Shown here: positions 23,484-31,583 of the stretch, one piece after another | Numbering within the stretch: position 1 is the first letter of the stretch | Layout: each line of letters begins with the position of its first letter | Assembly: GCF_033446685.1 (NCBI RefSeq) | Contig: NZ_JAWQLY010000002.1 | Span: 310,001 to 374,000, forward strand | Reading direction: 5' to 3' | Length of the DNA stretch: 64,000 bases | Source: Modicisalibacter sp033446685 | GTDB taxonomy: Bacteria; Pseudomonadota; Gammaproteobacteria; Pseudomonadales; Halomonadaceae | Notes under the pieces: model-generated | The model's input: the letters and a program-made list of their open reading frames with translations, nothing else | The model's database searches: none | Told to the model about the DNA's origin: nothing | Program-made: the position numbers and the translations under genes

Positions 23484-23515
23484 AGATGCCAGCGACGATA
23501 TCGTCGCTGGCATCT
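23484..23515. terminator. Perfect 32-bp palindrome between fpr and a PII gene, probable bidirectional terminator
   Basis: Two 16-base arms (23484-23499 and 23500-23515) are exact reverse complements with no spacer. It lies between the convergent fpr and PII genes. T-richness after it is weak (TTCTC), so termination is likely but not certain. Confidence 0.6.
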
Positions 23516-23543
23516 TCTCGCTCAAGGGTGACAGCCTGATTTT

Positions 23544-23578
23544 CGCGGCTCGCGGCTCGCGGCTCGCGGCTCGCGGCT
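23544..23578. repeat. Tandem heptamer repeat, five copies of CGCGGCT
   Basis: Five exact copies of a 7-bp unit abut the stop codon of the PII gene (23579). The same unit recurs at 35512-35545. The region is non-coding. Confidence 0.9.
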
Positions 23579-23917
23579 TTAGACCGCATCCTTGCCGGTT
23601 TCGCCGGTACGAATGCGGATGACCTGTTCGAGCGGCGAGACGAAGATCTTGCCGTCGCCGATCTTGCCGGTATTGGAAACCTGGGTGATGGCTTCGATGA
23701 CCTGCTCGGCCATGGCGTCGTCGACGGCGACTTCCAGCTTGACCTTGGGCAGGAAGTCGACCACGTATTCCGCACCGCGATACAGCTCGGTGTGACCCTT
23801 CTGGCGACCAAAGCCCTTGACCTCGGTCACGGTGATGCCCTGAACGCCGATTTCGGACAGCGATTCACGGACATCGTCCAGCTTGAATGGCTTGATGATG
23901 GCGGTCACCAGTTTCAT
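23579..23917 (-). CDS. PII nitrogen-regulatory protein, second copy
   Basis: 112 aa from ATG 23917; another ATG at 23923 is nearly on top of the AGGAGT Shine-Dalgarno, and the family length supports 23917. It starts MKLVTAIIKPFKLDDVRESL. The T-loop has the uridylylation Tyr51 in RGAEYVVDF. The B- and C-loop residues are in GKIGDGKIFVSPLEQVIRIR. PII trimers bind ATP/ADP and 2-oxoglutarate and gate AmtB, GlnE and NtrB. It is closely related to the PII gene at 25385-25723 (about three quarters identical by eye). It is separated from amtB by a terminator, so it probably has its own promoter. GlnB versus GlnK cannot be decided from sequence alone. Confidence 0.93.
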   Translation of the reverse strand: MKLVTAIIKPFKLDDVRESLSEIGVQGITVTEVKGFGRQKGHTELYRGAEYVVDFLPKVKLEVAVDDAMAEQVIEAITQVSNTGKIGDGKIFVSPLEQVIRIRTGETGKDAV

Positions 23918-24028
23918 GCTCATACTCCTCGCAGCTAGGGTGCGGGTATCGTCGCGCGCCTGACGGCATCGCGGCCCCGGTTTGCGTCGGTTGCTTTGCT
24001 CTCAAGCATACACCGCTCGCTATAGGAA

Positions 24029-24053
24029 TAAAAAAAGACCCCCCGAAGGGGGC
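24029..24053 (-). terminator. Rho-independent terminator after amtB
   Basis: A GC-rich stem around GACCCCC-CGAA-GGGGGCC (24037-24053) is followed on the minus strand by an uninterrupted U run. It separates the glnK-amtB operon from the second PII gene. Confidence 0.88.
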
Positions 24054-24111
24054 CAGGGGAGCACGCCAGCTCACTCGTTGCGCCAGGGCCGCTTGCTGAG
24101 CCCGGACACGC

Positions 24112-25359
24112 TCACTTGTTGCCGCCGCCGGCGGTAAACTCGGGGTAGGCCTCGAGGCCGCATTCGGCCAGGTCGACGCCTTCGTATTCTTCCTCTTCGG
24201 TAACCCGCACGCCCATGATCGCCTTGATGATCAGCCATACGACCAGGCTGGCGATGAAGACCCAGGCGAAGATGCCGATCGCGCCGATCAACTGCGCGCC
24301 GAAGGAGGCGTCGCCGTTGTTGAAGGGCACGACCATCACGCCCCAGATGCCGGCCACGCCGTGCGCCGAGATGGCGCCCACCGGGTCGTCGATGCGGATC
24401 TTGTCGAGCATGACGATCGCGGCCACGACCAGCAGGCCGCCGATGGCCCCGATCAGGGTCGCGCCCAGGCCGGTCGGTGACAGCGGGTCGGCGGTGATGG
24501 CGACCAGGCCGGCGATCGCGCCGTTGAGCGCCATGGTCAGGTCGGCCTTGCGGAACCAGATCTTGGCCAGGATCAGCGCGGCGATGACGCCACCGGCGGC
24601 GGCGGCATTGGTGTTGAGCAGCACCTGGGCCACGTTGTTGGCGGAAGCGACGTCGGAGACCTTCAGTTCGGAGCCGCCGTTGAAGCCGAACCAGCCCATC
24701 CACAGGATGAAGGTACCCAGCGCGGCCAGCGGCATGTTGGCGCCGGGGATGGCGTAGATGGCGCCGTTCTTGCCGTACTTGCCCTTGCGCGGGCCGAGCA
24801 CCAGCACGCCGGCCAGTGCGGCGGCAGCGCCGGCCAGGTGGACGATGCCGGAGCCGGCGTAGTCGGAATAGCCCAGCTCGGAGAGCCAGCCGCCGCCCCA
24901 GGTCCAGTAGCCCTCGATGGGGTAGATGAACGCGGTCATCACCACGGCGAAGGCCAGGAATGCCCACAGCTTCATGCGCTCGGCGACGGCGCCCGAAACG
25001 ATGGACATGGCGGTCGCCACGAACACCACCTGGAAGAAGAAGTCGGCACGCGCCGAGTAGTAGGGCGCGTCGTCGCCACCACTGAGGACCGCATCGACGC
25101 CGTTCTCGCTGCCGATCAGGAAGCCGAGGCTGGGCAGGAAGCCGCCGGCGCTGCTCGAATACATGATGTAGTAGCCGATCGCCAGATACATGGTGCAGGC
25201 GATGGCGAACAGGACGACGTTCTTGGTCAGAATTTCTGCGGTGTTCTTCGAGCGTACCAAACCCGCTTCCAGCATCGCGAAGCCCGCGGCCATCCACATG
25301 ACCAGCACGCCGCAGATGAGGAAGTAGAATGTGTCGAGCGCGTAATTGAGCTCTGTCAT
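24112..25359 (-). CDS. amtB: Ammonium transporter
   Basis: 415 aa, Amt/MEP/Rh channel with 11 expected transmembrane segments. The start (ATG 25359) has a TAGGAGA Shine-Dalgarno. The Amt signature appears at GVLVMWMAAGFAMLEAGLVR and GGGWLSELGYSDYAGSGIVHLAGAAAALAG, which includes the first pore histidine. The second is in AISAHGVAGIWGVM. There is no long cleaved signal before the first helix. It lies 25 nt after a PII gene and is followed by a terminator and a second PII gene. PII T-loop insertion would close the channel under nitrogen sufficiency. Confidence 0.95.
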   Translation of the reverse strand: MTELNYALDTFYFLICGVLVMWMAAGFAMLEAGLVRSKNTAEILTKNVVLFAIACTMYLAIGYYIMYSSSAGGFLPSLGFLIGSENGVDAVLSGGDDAPYYSARADFFFQVVFVATAMSIVSGAVAERMKLWAFLAFAVVMTAFIYPIEGYWTWGGGWLSELGYSDYAGSGIVHLAGAAAALAGVLVLGPRKGKYGKNGAIYAIPGANMPLAALGTFILWMGWFGFNGGSELKVSDVASANNVAQVLLNTNAAAAGGVIAALILAKIWFRKADLTMALNGAIAGLVAITADPLSPTGLGATLIGAIGGLLVVAAIVMLDKIRIDDPVGAISAHGVAGIWGVMVVPFNNGDASFGAQLIGAIGIFAWVFIASLVVWLIIKAIMGVRVTEEEEYEGVDLAECGLEAYPEFTAGGGNK

Positions 25360-25384
25360 CGTTATAGTCTCCTAAGTCCGCGCC

Positions 25385-25723
25385 TCAAACGGCGTCGGCC
25401 CCGCGTTCGCCGGTGCGAATACGAATGACGTCTTCAAGCGGCGTGACGAACAGCTTGCCATCGCCGATCTTGCCGCTGTTGGCGGCCTGGCTGACGGCTT
25501 CGAGCACGCCTTCCACGCGGCTGTCGTCGACCGCGATCTCGATTTTCACCTTGGGCAGGAAATCGACCACGTACTCGGCACCCCGGTAGAGTTCGGTATG
25601 GCCCTTCTGGCGACCGAAACCCTTGACCTCGGTCACGGTGATGCCCTGGACACCGTTGTCGGCCAGTGCCTCCCGGACGTCGTCGAGTTTGAATGGCTTG
25701 ATAATGGCGGTGATGAGTTTCAT
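25385..25723 (-). CDS. glnK: PII nitrogen-regulatory protein GlnK, amtB operon copy
   Basis: 112 aa. It begins MKLITAIIKPFKLDDVREAL and keeps Tyr51 in RGAEYVVDF and the nucleotide-loop block GKIGDGKLFVTPLEDVIRIR. It is the first gene of a two-gene operon with amtB (25-nt gap), which by convention makes it GlnK. A candidate sigma-54 promoter sits about 40-55 bp upstream and an NtrC-like site further out, so induction under nitrogen limitation is expected. Confidence 0.94.
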   Translation of the reverse strand: MKLITAIIKPFKLDDVREALADNGVQGITVTEVKGFGRQKGHTELYRGAEYVVDFLPKVKIEIAVDDSRVEGVLEAVSQAANSGKIGDGKLFVTPLEDVIRIRTGERGADAV

Positions 25724-25764
25724 CCCTTGTCTCCCGTTGTCGGCTTGCGCCTGAAACCCATTAA

Positions 25765-25779
25765 GCGCGAGTCATGCCA
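25765..25779 (-). promoter_or_regulatory. Candidate sigma-54 promoter of glnK-amtB
   Basis: On the minus strand TGGCATG-N4-CGCGCTT has the invariant GG (-24) and GC (-12) separated by exactly 10 nt. Predicted start near 25753, about 30 nt before the glnK ATG. The -12 element departs from the TTGCA consensus. Confidence 0.55.
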
Positions 25780-25874
25780 GTCCGTGTTTTTGTCATTTAT
25801 TTCAAGGTCATGGATTGTATTTCGGGGAGGGCTGAATGGCCTTGGGCAGCCATGCTGCGGCGCGGATCGCTATT

Positions 25875-25890
25875 TTGGTGCACCGATGCA
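25875..25890. promoter_or_regulatory. NtrC-like enhancer site upstream of glnK
   Basis: TTGGTGCACCGATGCA contains the dyad GGTGCACC and resembles half-sites of the NtrC consensus (TGCACCA / TGGTGCA). It lies roughly 100 bp upstream of the sigma-54-like promoter, a normal enhancer distance. Confidence 0.4.
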
Positions 25891-25970
25891 GCGGCGATGC
25901 GCCATAACGGGGCATGCGTTGTCGAATCGCCTTGCGTATGCTGGAGAGAATCTCAACAAGGAGTGGGTCG

Positions 25971-26324
25971 ATGATCAGTAACGAACGGATCAGCCGTCTC
26001 GCCCAGCAGCTGGGTGAGCGCCTTCAGGATGCTTCTCACGCGCCCGAAGAGATCCAGCGCAACGTGCACAACGTGATGCGTGGAGCCTTCGATCGCATGG
26101 AGTTGGTGACTCGCGAGGATTTCGACATCCTGATGGATGTCCTCCAGCGCACCCGCGCCCGGGTCGAGTCGCTGGAAAAGCAGGTCGCCGCGCTCGAGGC
26201 CAGTCTCGACGACAATGCCGGCGCGCCGGGCTCGCCGGCGATGGTCGCGGCCGACACGGCAGCGCCGCCGGAGGACACGGCGCCCGCCGAAGATACCGAC
26301 GCCTCGTCGTCCAAGCGGACATAG
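25971..26324 (+). CDS. ubiK: Ubiquinone biosynthesis accessory factor UbiK (BMFP family)
   Basis: 117 aa from ATG 25971, with an AAGGAG Shine-Dalgarno 10 nt upstream. The N-terminal amphipathic helix (ISRLAQQLGERLQDA) and the conserved MELVTREDFDILMDVLQRTR block lead into a coiled coil (RARVESLEKQVAALEASL), the BMFP/YqiC layout. The C-terminal about 40 residues are a low-complexity Ala/Pro/Asp/Glu tail. UbiK forms trimers and helps UbiJ and the cytoplasmic Ubi complex make ubiquinone. It is followed by comM, as YqiC and YifB are neighbours in several gammaproteobacteria. Confidence 0.85.
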   Translation: MISNERISRLAQQLGERLQDASHAPEEIQRNVHNVMRGAFDRMELVTREDFDILMDVLQRTRARVESLEKQVAALEASLDDNAGAPGSPAMVAADTAAPPEDTAPAEDTDASSSKRT

Positions 26325-26502
26325 CGCTGGCCCCCCTTGCGTTGATCTCGAGACTTGCAGTCCCCGTGGCGATCTGTATCACTAGTCCTGTATCGATAAA
26401 CAGTCATGAACAGAAAACGGGGCGCGGGGCCGCTAAGTTTCCGTATGTAAAGGGGCTATGGCGTGCGGCTTCGCTTGAGCAACCGCCGGGCAAGGAGCCG
26501 CC

Positions 26503-28056
26503 ATGGCATTAGCCATCATCACCACGCGTGCGGGACTGGGGCTGGATGCGCCCGAAGTGCTGGTCGAGGTCCACCTGTCCAATGGCCTGCCGGGCATGAC
26601 GCTGGTCGGTCTGCCGGAAACCGCGGTCCGCGAGAGTCGCGAGCGGGTGCGCAGTGCGCTGCTCAATGCCGGTTTCGAATTTCCCACCACACGACGCATC
26701 ACCATCAACCTGGCGCCGGCCGATCTGCCCAAGGAGGGCGGGCGTTTCGATCTGCCCATTGCATTGGGCATCCTGGTGGCCTCCGAGCAGATTCCGGCCG
26801 CCGCCCTCGAGGGGGTGGAATGTCTCGGCGAGTTGGCCCTCGACGGCCGGCTGCGCCCGGTCACCGGAGTACTGCCGGCGGCGCTGGCGGTCAAGGCGCA
26901 GGGGCGCGGCCTGCTGGTCGCGGCGGGCAACGCTGACGAGGCCGCGCTGGCCGGCGACCTGCAGGTGCTGCCCGCCGAGCATCTGTCCCAGGTCGTCGCC
27001 CATCTGCTGGGCCAGGCCCGACTTGCACCGCACCGGGTGACGACGCCCGCGCTGCCCGAGCAACCGCTGGCCGACCTGGCCGACGTGCGTGGCCAGTATC
27101 AGGCGCGCCGGGCGCTGGAGGTTGCGGCGGCGGGTGGTCACAACCTGCTTTTTTCAGGCCCGCCGGGAACCGGCAAGACCATGCTCGCCAGCCGCCTGCC
27201 GGGCATCCTGCCGCCGCTGTCGAGCGACGAGGCGCTCGAGGTCGCGGCGATCCGCTCGGTGTGCGGGCTCGACCTGCTCGATCGCTGGGGCGAGCGCCCG
27301 TTTCGCTCGCCGCACCACACCGCCAGCGGCGTGGCGCTGGTCGGCGGCGGTTCGCGGCCGCGTCCCGGGGAGATCTCGCTGGCTCATCAGGGAGTCTTGT
27401 TCCTCGACGAGCTGCCGCAATTCGATCGCAGCGTGCTCGAGGTGATGCGCGAGCCGCTGGAGTCGGGGCAGATCCATATCGCCCGGGCCAGCCAGCAGCG
27501 CAGCTTTCCGGCCAGTTTCCAGTTGGTCGCGGCGATGAACCCGTGTCCCTGCGGGCACTTGGGCGACCCGCGCCAGACCTGCGTGTGCACCCCGGCTCAG
27601 GTGCAGCGCTATCAAGGGCGGCTTTCCGGGCCGTTGCTCGACCGCATCGACCTGCAGGTCGAGGTGCCGGCGATCCCGCCCGACCAGCTCACGGCCGACA
27701 CCCGGGGCGAGAGCTCCGCGCGCGTCCGCGAGCGGGTGCTGGCGGCCCGTGAGCGGCAACGCGCACGCGGCTTCCTCAATGCCCGCCTGCCGGGGCCCGA
27801 GCTCGAGACGGCTTGTGCGCTGAGCGACGCCGAGCGCACCTGGCTGGCCGACGTGCTGACCCGACTCAAGCTCTCGGCGCGGGCCTATCATCGTGTGCTG
27901 CGGGTGGCGTTGACGCTGGCCGATCTTGCCGGCGAGCCGCATCTGGGGCGCAGTCAGCTGCTCGAAGCGATCGGCTACCGTCAGCTCGATCGCCTGCGCA
28001 GCGGCCAGGACCGGCCCGCCACCGCGAGCAGTTCATATCCGTCGCAAGGCGGCTGA
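26503..28056 (+). CDS. comM: YifB/ComM-family AAA+ ATPase
   Basis: 517 aa. The N-terminal Lon-protease-like domain (about 1-180; LGLDAPEVLVEVHLSNGLPG ... LAPADLPKEGGRFDLPIALG) is followed by the Mg-chelatase-type AAA+ core. Walker A is GPPGTGKTMLASRLPG, Walker B GVLFLDELPQFDRS, and Cys-rich NPCPCGHLGDPRQTCVCTP is characteristic of the family. Arginine-finger and sensor-2 residues lie in LSGPLLDRIDLQVEVP. ComM is a hexameric helicase promoting branch migration during natural transformation; it is widespread even in strains not known to be competent. The start has a CAAGGAG Shine-Dalgarno and a terminator follows. Confidence 0.93.
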   Translation: MALAIITTRAGLGLDAPEVLVEVHLSNGLPGMTLVGLPETAVRESRERVRSALLNAGFEFPTTRRITINLAPADLPKEGGRFDLPIALGILVASEQIPAAALEGVECLGELALDGRLRPVTGVLPAALAVKAQGRGLLVAAGNADEAALAGDLQVLPAEHLSQVVAHLLGQARLAPHRVTTPALPEQPLADLADVRGQYQARRALEVAAAGGHNLLFSGPPGTGKTMLASRLPGILPPLSSDEALEVAAIRSVCGLDLLDRWGERPFRSPHHTASGVALVGGGSRPRPGEISLAHQGVLFLDELPQFDRSVLEVMREPLESGQIHIARASQQRSFPASFQLVAAMNPCPCGHLGDPRQTCVCTPAQVQRYQGRLSGPLLDRIDLQVEVPAIPPDQLTADTRGESSARVRERVLAARERQRARGFLNARLPGPELETACALSDAERTWLADVLTRLKLSARAYHRVLRVALTLADLAGEPHLGRSQLLEAIGYRQLDRLRSGQDRPATASSSYPSQGG

Positions 28057-28066
28057 CAAGATCTAC

Positions 28067-28088
28067 AAGGGCCAGGACGGCCCTTTTT
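28067..28088 (+). terminator. Rho-independent terminator of comM
   Basis: AAGGGCC (28067-28073), loop AGGAC, GGCCCTT (28079-28085), running into a T run (28084-28088). Confidence 0.88.
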
Positions 28089-28147
28089 AGATGTCCGGTG
28101 TCTTCGCCGTCGTGAAACGACAGCCACGCCAATGCCAAGGAGGCTCG

Positions 28148-28222
28148 ATGGGCAAGGAACGCGATACCCGATCAGCGACGAACACGACGCCGACTGACTG
28201 CGGCGGGCGGTCGGCGCGATGA
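28148..28222 (+). CDS. Possible 24-codon upstream ORF coupled to the exchanger gene
   Basis: ATG 28148 has a near-perfect Shine-Dalgarno AAGGAGG (28137-28143). The ORF runs 24 codons (MGKERDTRSATNTT...) and its TGA (28220-28222) overlaps the exchanger's ATG (28219) as ATGA. The exchanger has no good Shine-Dalgarno of its own, which supports translational coupling. The peptide is hydrophilic and unrecognised. Whether it has a function of its own is open. Confidence 0.4.
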   Translation: MGKERDTRSATNTTPTDCGGRSAR

Positions 28223-29274
28223 TCGAGCTGCTGCAATCGTTACCGCTGGTAGCCAGTTGGGGGTTGTTCGCTGGCTGCGCGCTGGTCATCGGCGTGCTGG
28301 GCACACGGCTGACCCGGGTCGTCGACGATCTGGCCGATCGCACCGGTCTCGGCGAGGCGATCGCCGGCGCCGTATTGCTGGGCATGGCGACTTCGCTATC
28401 GGGGATCGTGCTGTCGGTCTCCGCGGCACTGGCCGATCGACCCGAGCTGGCGATGAGCAACGCCCTGGGCGGCATCGCCGTACAGACCCTGTTCCTGACC
28501 ATCGCCGATGTGGTGCACCGGCGCGCCAATCTCGAGCATGCCGCCGCTTCGCTCGGCAACCTGATGCAGGGCGGGCTACTGCTGTGCCTGCTGGCACTGC
28601 TGCTGGTGGGGCGCTTCTCGCCGGAGTGGACGCTGTGGCAGGTGCATCCGATCACGCCGCTGTTGTTCTGTGGCTACCTGTTCGGCCTGCACCTGGTGCG
28701 CCGTGCCGAGAGCAATCCCATGTGGAGCCCGTCGCGCACCTACGAGACGCGGCTCGACGAGCCCGACTCGCAGGCCCTGCAACGCTCGCTGGGTTCGCTG
28801 TGGCTGGCCTTCGTGCTTATGGCGGCAGTCCTCGGCGTGACCGGCTGGCTGCTCGAGCGCAGCGCCACGGTGATTGCCGAGGAGACCGGGCTCAGCCAGG
28901 TCGCGGTGGGGGTGTTGCTGACCTCGATCGCCACCTCGCTGCCCGAACTGGTGACCTCGATCGCCGCCGTGCGGCGCGGTGCGCTGACCCTGGCGGTGGC
29001 CGGAATCATCGGCGGCAATGCCTTCGACACCCTGTTCGCGGCGGTCTCGGATATCGCCTACCGGGGCGGCTCGATCTACCACGCGGTGCCCGACGAGGTA
29101 TCGCTGTGGGTCGCCCTGGCGCTGCTGATGACCGGCATCCTGATCACCGGACTGCTCCGCCGCCAGGAGCGGGGCCCCGGAGGCATCGGCTTCGAGAGCG
29201 TGGCGATCATCGGCTGTTACACCGCGGGCGTGGTCATGGTGGTCTTCGGCGGCGGCGGCGGTCGGACCGGCTAG
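28219..29274 (+). CDS. Sodium/calcium exchanger family membrane protein (CaCA superfamily)
   Basis: 351 aa with about ten transmembrane segments. Two inverted ion-binding alpha-repeats are visible: GMATSLSGIVLSVSAALADR with SNALGGIAVQTLF, and LTSIATSLPELVTSIAAV with GIIGGNAFDTLF. The second repeat keeps the acidic residue (PELV) and the Asn of GNAFD. The first repeat has Ser-Gly where canonical NCX/YrbG proteins have Pro-Glu, so ion coupling may differ. The usual role is Ca2+/Na+ or H+ antiport across the inner membrane. It stands alone apart from the small ORF that overlaps its start. Confidence 0.85.
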   Translation: MIELLQSLPLVASWGLFAGCALVIGVLGTRLTRVVDDLADRTGLGEAIAGAVLLGMATSLSGIVLSVSAALADRPELAMSNALGGIAVQTLFLTIADVVHRRANLEHAAASLGNLMQGGLLLCLLALLLVGRFSPEWTLWQVHPITPLLFCGYLFGLHLVRRAESNPMWSPSRTYETRLDEPDSQALQRSLGSLWLAFVLMAAVLGVTGWLLERSATVIAEETGLSQVAVGVLLTSIATSLPELVTSIAAVRRGALTLAVAGIIGGNAFDTLFAAVSDIAYRGGSIYHAVPDEVSLWVALALLMTGILITGLLRRQERGPGGIGFESVAIIGCYTAGVVMVVFGGGGGRTG

Positions 29275-29292
29275 GCCTCGGCGCTGCGCCGC

Positions 29293-30306
29293 TCAGCGCG
29301 GTGACGGTACGCCGTCGCGAATGCGCGCGGAGAAGTCGTCACTGCGCTCGGTTGCCCGGGCGCGCTCGTTGATCAAGCCGCGGGCCTTGAGGTCGGCGAA
29401 CGACAGGCGGTCGGCCAGCGCGCCGACATCGTAGACGTACTGCGGCAGGTAGCCCGACAGCAGCAACCGATAGTCGAGCGGCAGCCCCGCCACGATTCGC
29501 GTCATCATGTCGTAGACCAAGGTGGTGCAGTTGCTGGTCAGGGTGTTGTAGAAGCGCGGCGATTCGCGCAGCGATTGCGCTTCGTCGAGATAGGCGAGCA
29601 GTAGTGCGCGGCGCACCTCGGGCGGCATGGCGACCCGGTAGAGATAGACCTGTTCGCCGCGTACGTTGCTGCGCAGGCGCACGATGTCGCGCTCGTCGGC
29701 GGCGATCACCGCGACCTCGTAGGACTTGAAGAACCCGCCCAGGGTCGAGAAGGCCTCGCCACGCTCCTTGCGGATCTCCACCGAGAAGCTCAGCTGGCGG
29801 CCATCGGCAAAGCCGAAGCTGACCAGCGTGTGGGCGATCGCCGGACCCATCCAATAGGACGCCAGCAGATCCACCGAGCTCAACTGGCCGAGGTCGTAGC
29901 TGCGGGTTTCCCAGCGCTCGGTATAGCGCTCGGGGGTCTGCCAGTCGAAGTTGCGCACGTTATGCAGCGTGAGTCTGTCGCCGTGGCGCTCGCCGGAAAC
30001 CAGCCTGGCCACCTCGGGCGCCCAGTTGCGCTCGCCCGATGGCCGGATCGACAGCCACCACAGCCCCAACACCACGAACAGCAGCAGGTAGCCGGCCAGT
30101 GCCCGCCAGCGCAGGGGCGGGGGATAGAACAGCGCCACGCAGCAGCCCAGGGCGAGCAGGCCCCACAGTGCGCCGGCGGTGATTCGCAACCCCTCGGAGC
30201 CCGGCAGGCGGAACCACAGGGCCAGACACGCCCAGCCCGCCGACAGCGCGACGACCAGCGCCAGCAGCAAGCGTCCGGCAAGCGACAGCAGGCAGGCTAG
30301 CGACAT
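29293..30306 (-). CDS. DUF4105 (Lnb N-terminal-like) membrane-anchored protein
   Basis: 337 aa. Three hydrophobic segments at the N-terminus (about residues 5-30, 40-60 and 68-88) are followed by a periplasmic domain. This holds NWAPEVARLVSGERHGDRLT, NFDWQTPERYTERWETRSYD and, near the C-terminus, FYNTLTSNCTTLVYDM. The NCTT core and aromatic pattern mark DUF4105, which is related to the papain-like N-terminal domain of lacto-N-biosidase-type proteins. The molecular function in bacteria is not established. It is followed by the HisC-like gene upstream on the same strand (4-nt gap), so the two are probably co-transcribed. Confidence 0.82.
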   Translation of the reverse strand: MSLACLLSLAGRLLLALVVALSAGWACLALWFRLPGSEGLRITAGALWGLLALGCCVALFYPPPLRWRALAGYLLLFVVLGLWWLSIRPSGERNWAPEVARLVSGERHGDRLTLHNVRNFDWQTPERYTERWETRSYDLGQLSSVDLLASYWMGPAIAHTLVSFGFADGRQLSFSVEIRKERGEAFSTLGGFFKSYEVAVIAADERDIVRLRSNVRGEQVYLYRVAMPPEVRRALLLAYLDEAQSLRESPRFYNTLTSNCTTLVYDMMTRIVAGLPLDYRLLLSGYLPQYVYDVGALADRLSFADLKARGLINERARATERSDDFSARIRDGVPSPR

Positions 30307-30310
30307 CCGC

Positions 30311-31414
30311 TCAGCCGTCGAGCCCGGCGATCAGCGCGTCGAGTCGTCCCGGCGCGAGGGCATCGGCGAGCGTGCTGATGCGCAGCACGTGCCCGAGCGC
30401 GGGATGAGCGGGACGATGGACGAGCGTGCCGGCATCGAGCAGTTGGCGATGGATTCTGGCGGCCCGGTCGGCATCGGCGAGGCGCACGGCGATGAAATTG
30501 GTGTCGCTGGGCGGCACGTCGCCGCCCAGGCCGCGCAACCGCTCGGCGAGGCGCTCGCGGCAGGCGACGACCGCACCCACGTGGTCGCGGGTCTCGTCGG
30601 GATGGTCGAGCACGGTCTCGGCGGCGGCCAGCGCCAGCGACGAGACGGCATAGTGGATGCGTACCTTGGTCAGCATGGTCAGGGCCTCGGGCTCGGCGAT
30701 CGCGTAGCCGATGCGCAGCCCCGCCAGCCCATGGGCCTTGGAGAACGTGCGCAGGCGGATCACCCCGGGCCACACCGCACCCGCCGCGGGCGCCTCGGCG
30801 TCGCGGCGAAAGTCGTGATAGGCCTCGTCGAGCAGCAGCGTACAGGCCTCGGGCAGGGCCTCGCGCAGGGCGAGCACCGCGTCGTCGTCGTGCAGGTGGC
30901 CGCCGGGGTTGTCGGGGTTGGCCAGATACACGAGGCGCGCATTCTCGCGATGCGCCCGCTCGGCAAGCGCCTGCAGGTCGGGGGCGAGCAGCCCCGGGGC
31001 ATCCCGGTAGGCGACTTCGCTCATCCTACAGCCCTGACCCGCGGCGAAGTAGCCGAAGGTCGGGTAGGTGCCGGCGCTGGCGATCACCGGACTGTCCGGC
31101 TCGCAGGTGGCGCGCAAGGCCAATGCGATCAGGCTGTCGGCGCCGGCGTCGACCAGCAGCGACTCGAGCGGGGTGCCCAGCGCATCGCTCAGGCGTTGGC
31201 GGACGCCGAACGCCTCGGCGTCGCCGTAGGCGCGTGCCAGTTCGGCGAATTCGGCGCCAAAGCGCGCCGTCAATGCCCGATGCGGCATGTCGAGCCCTTC
31301 ATTGGAACCCAGGCGATGGGGGATGCGGCGTCCCAGGCGGCGCTCGAGGGCCTTGAGGCCCGGGAAGGGGTTGGTCGGTCCCTGGCGATCAAGATGGCGG
31401 GCATAACGCGACAT
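30311..31414 (-). CDS. HisC-like PLP-dependent aminotransferase
   Basis: 367 aa from ATG 31414; the open frame further upstream carries no similarity. It is fold-type I, with HRLGSNEGLDMPHRAL at the N-terminus, the Asp-containing LLLDEAYHDF and the PLP lysine in RLRTFSKAHGLAGLRIGYA. The C-terminal Arg contact is in VLRISTLADAL. This is the histidinol-phosphate aminotransferase/CobD-like subgroup. There are no his genes nearby, and its neighbours are a DUF4105 gene and a lipoprotein gene, so a dedicated role in histidine synthesis is uncertain. Transamination of another aromatic or phosphorylated substrate is possible. Confidence 0.8.
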   Translation of the reverse strand: MSRYARHLDRQGPTNPFPGLKALERRLGRRIPHRLGSNEGLDMPHRALTARFGAEFAELARAYGDAEAFGVRQRLSDALGTPLESLLVDAGADSLIALALRATCEPDSPVIASAGTYPTFGYFAAGQGCRMSEVAYRDAPGLLAPDLQALAERAHRENARLVYLANPDNPGGHLHDDDAVLALREALPEACTLLLDEAYHDFRRDAEAPAAGAVWPGVIRLRTFSKAHGLAGLRIGYAIAEPEALTMLTKVRIHYAVSSLALAAAETVLDHPDETRDHVGAVVACRERLAERLRGLGGDVPPSDTNFIAVRLADADRAARIHRQLLDAGTLVHRPAHPALGHVLRISTLADALAPGRLDALIAGLDG

Positions 31415-31583
31415 GACGGTTCCTTTTTGGCGGACGCACGGGCGAGCGTGATGGAGCGAGGACAAGCGCTCTCGCTGGGCCCATTGTGACGCTCGGCCCC
31501 GGGTCTGGCAAAAGCGCCGTGGGTGCGCTTCGGATGCATTTCGAGCACGATTTGGGCGCGTTTGGCGCGGTTTCGGGCGCTTC

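Noticed and set aside
28067..28085. AGGAC loop of the comM terminator as a CsrA site
   Set aside because: A single GGA loop within an obvious terminator is expected by chance.
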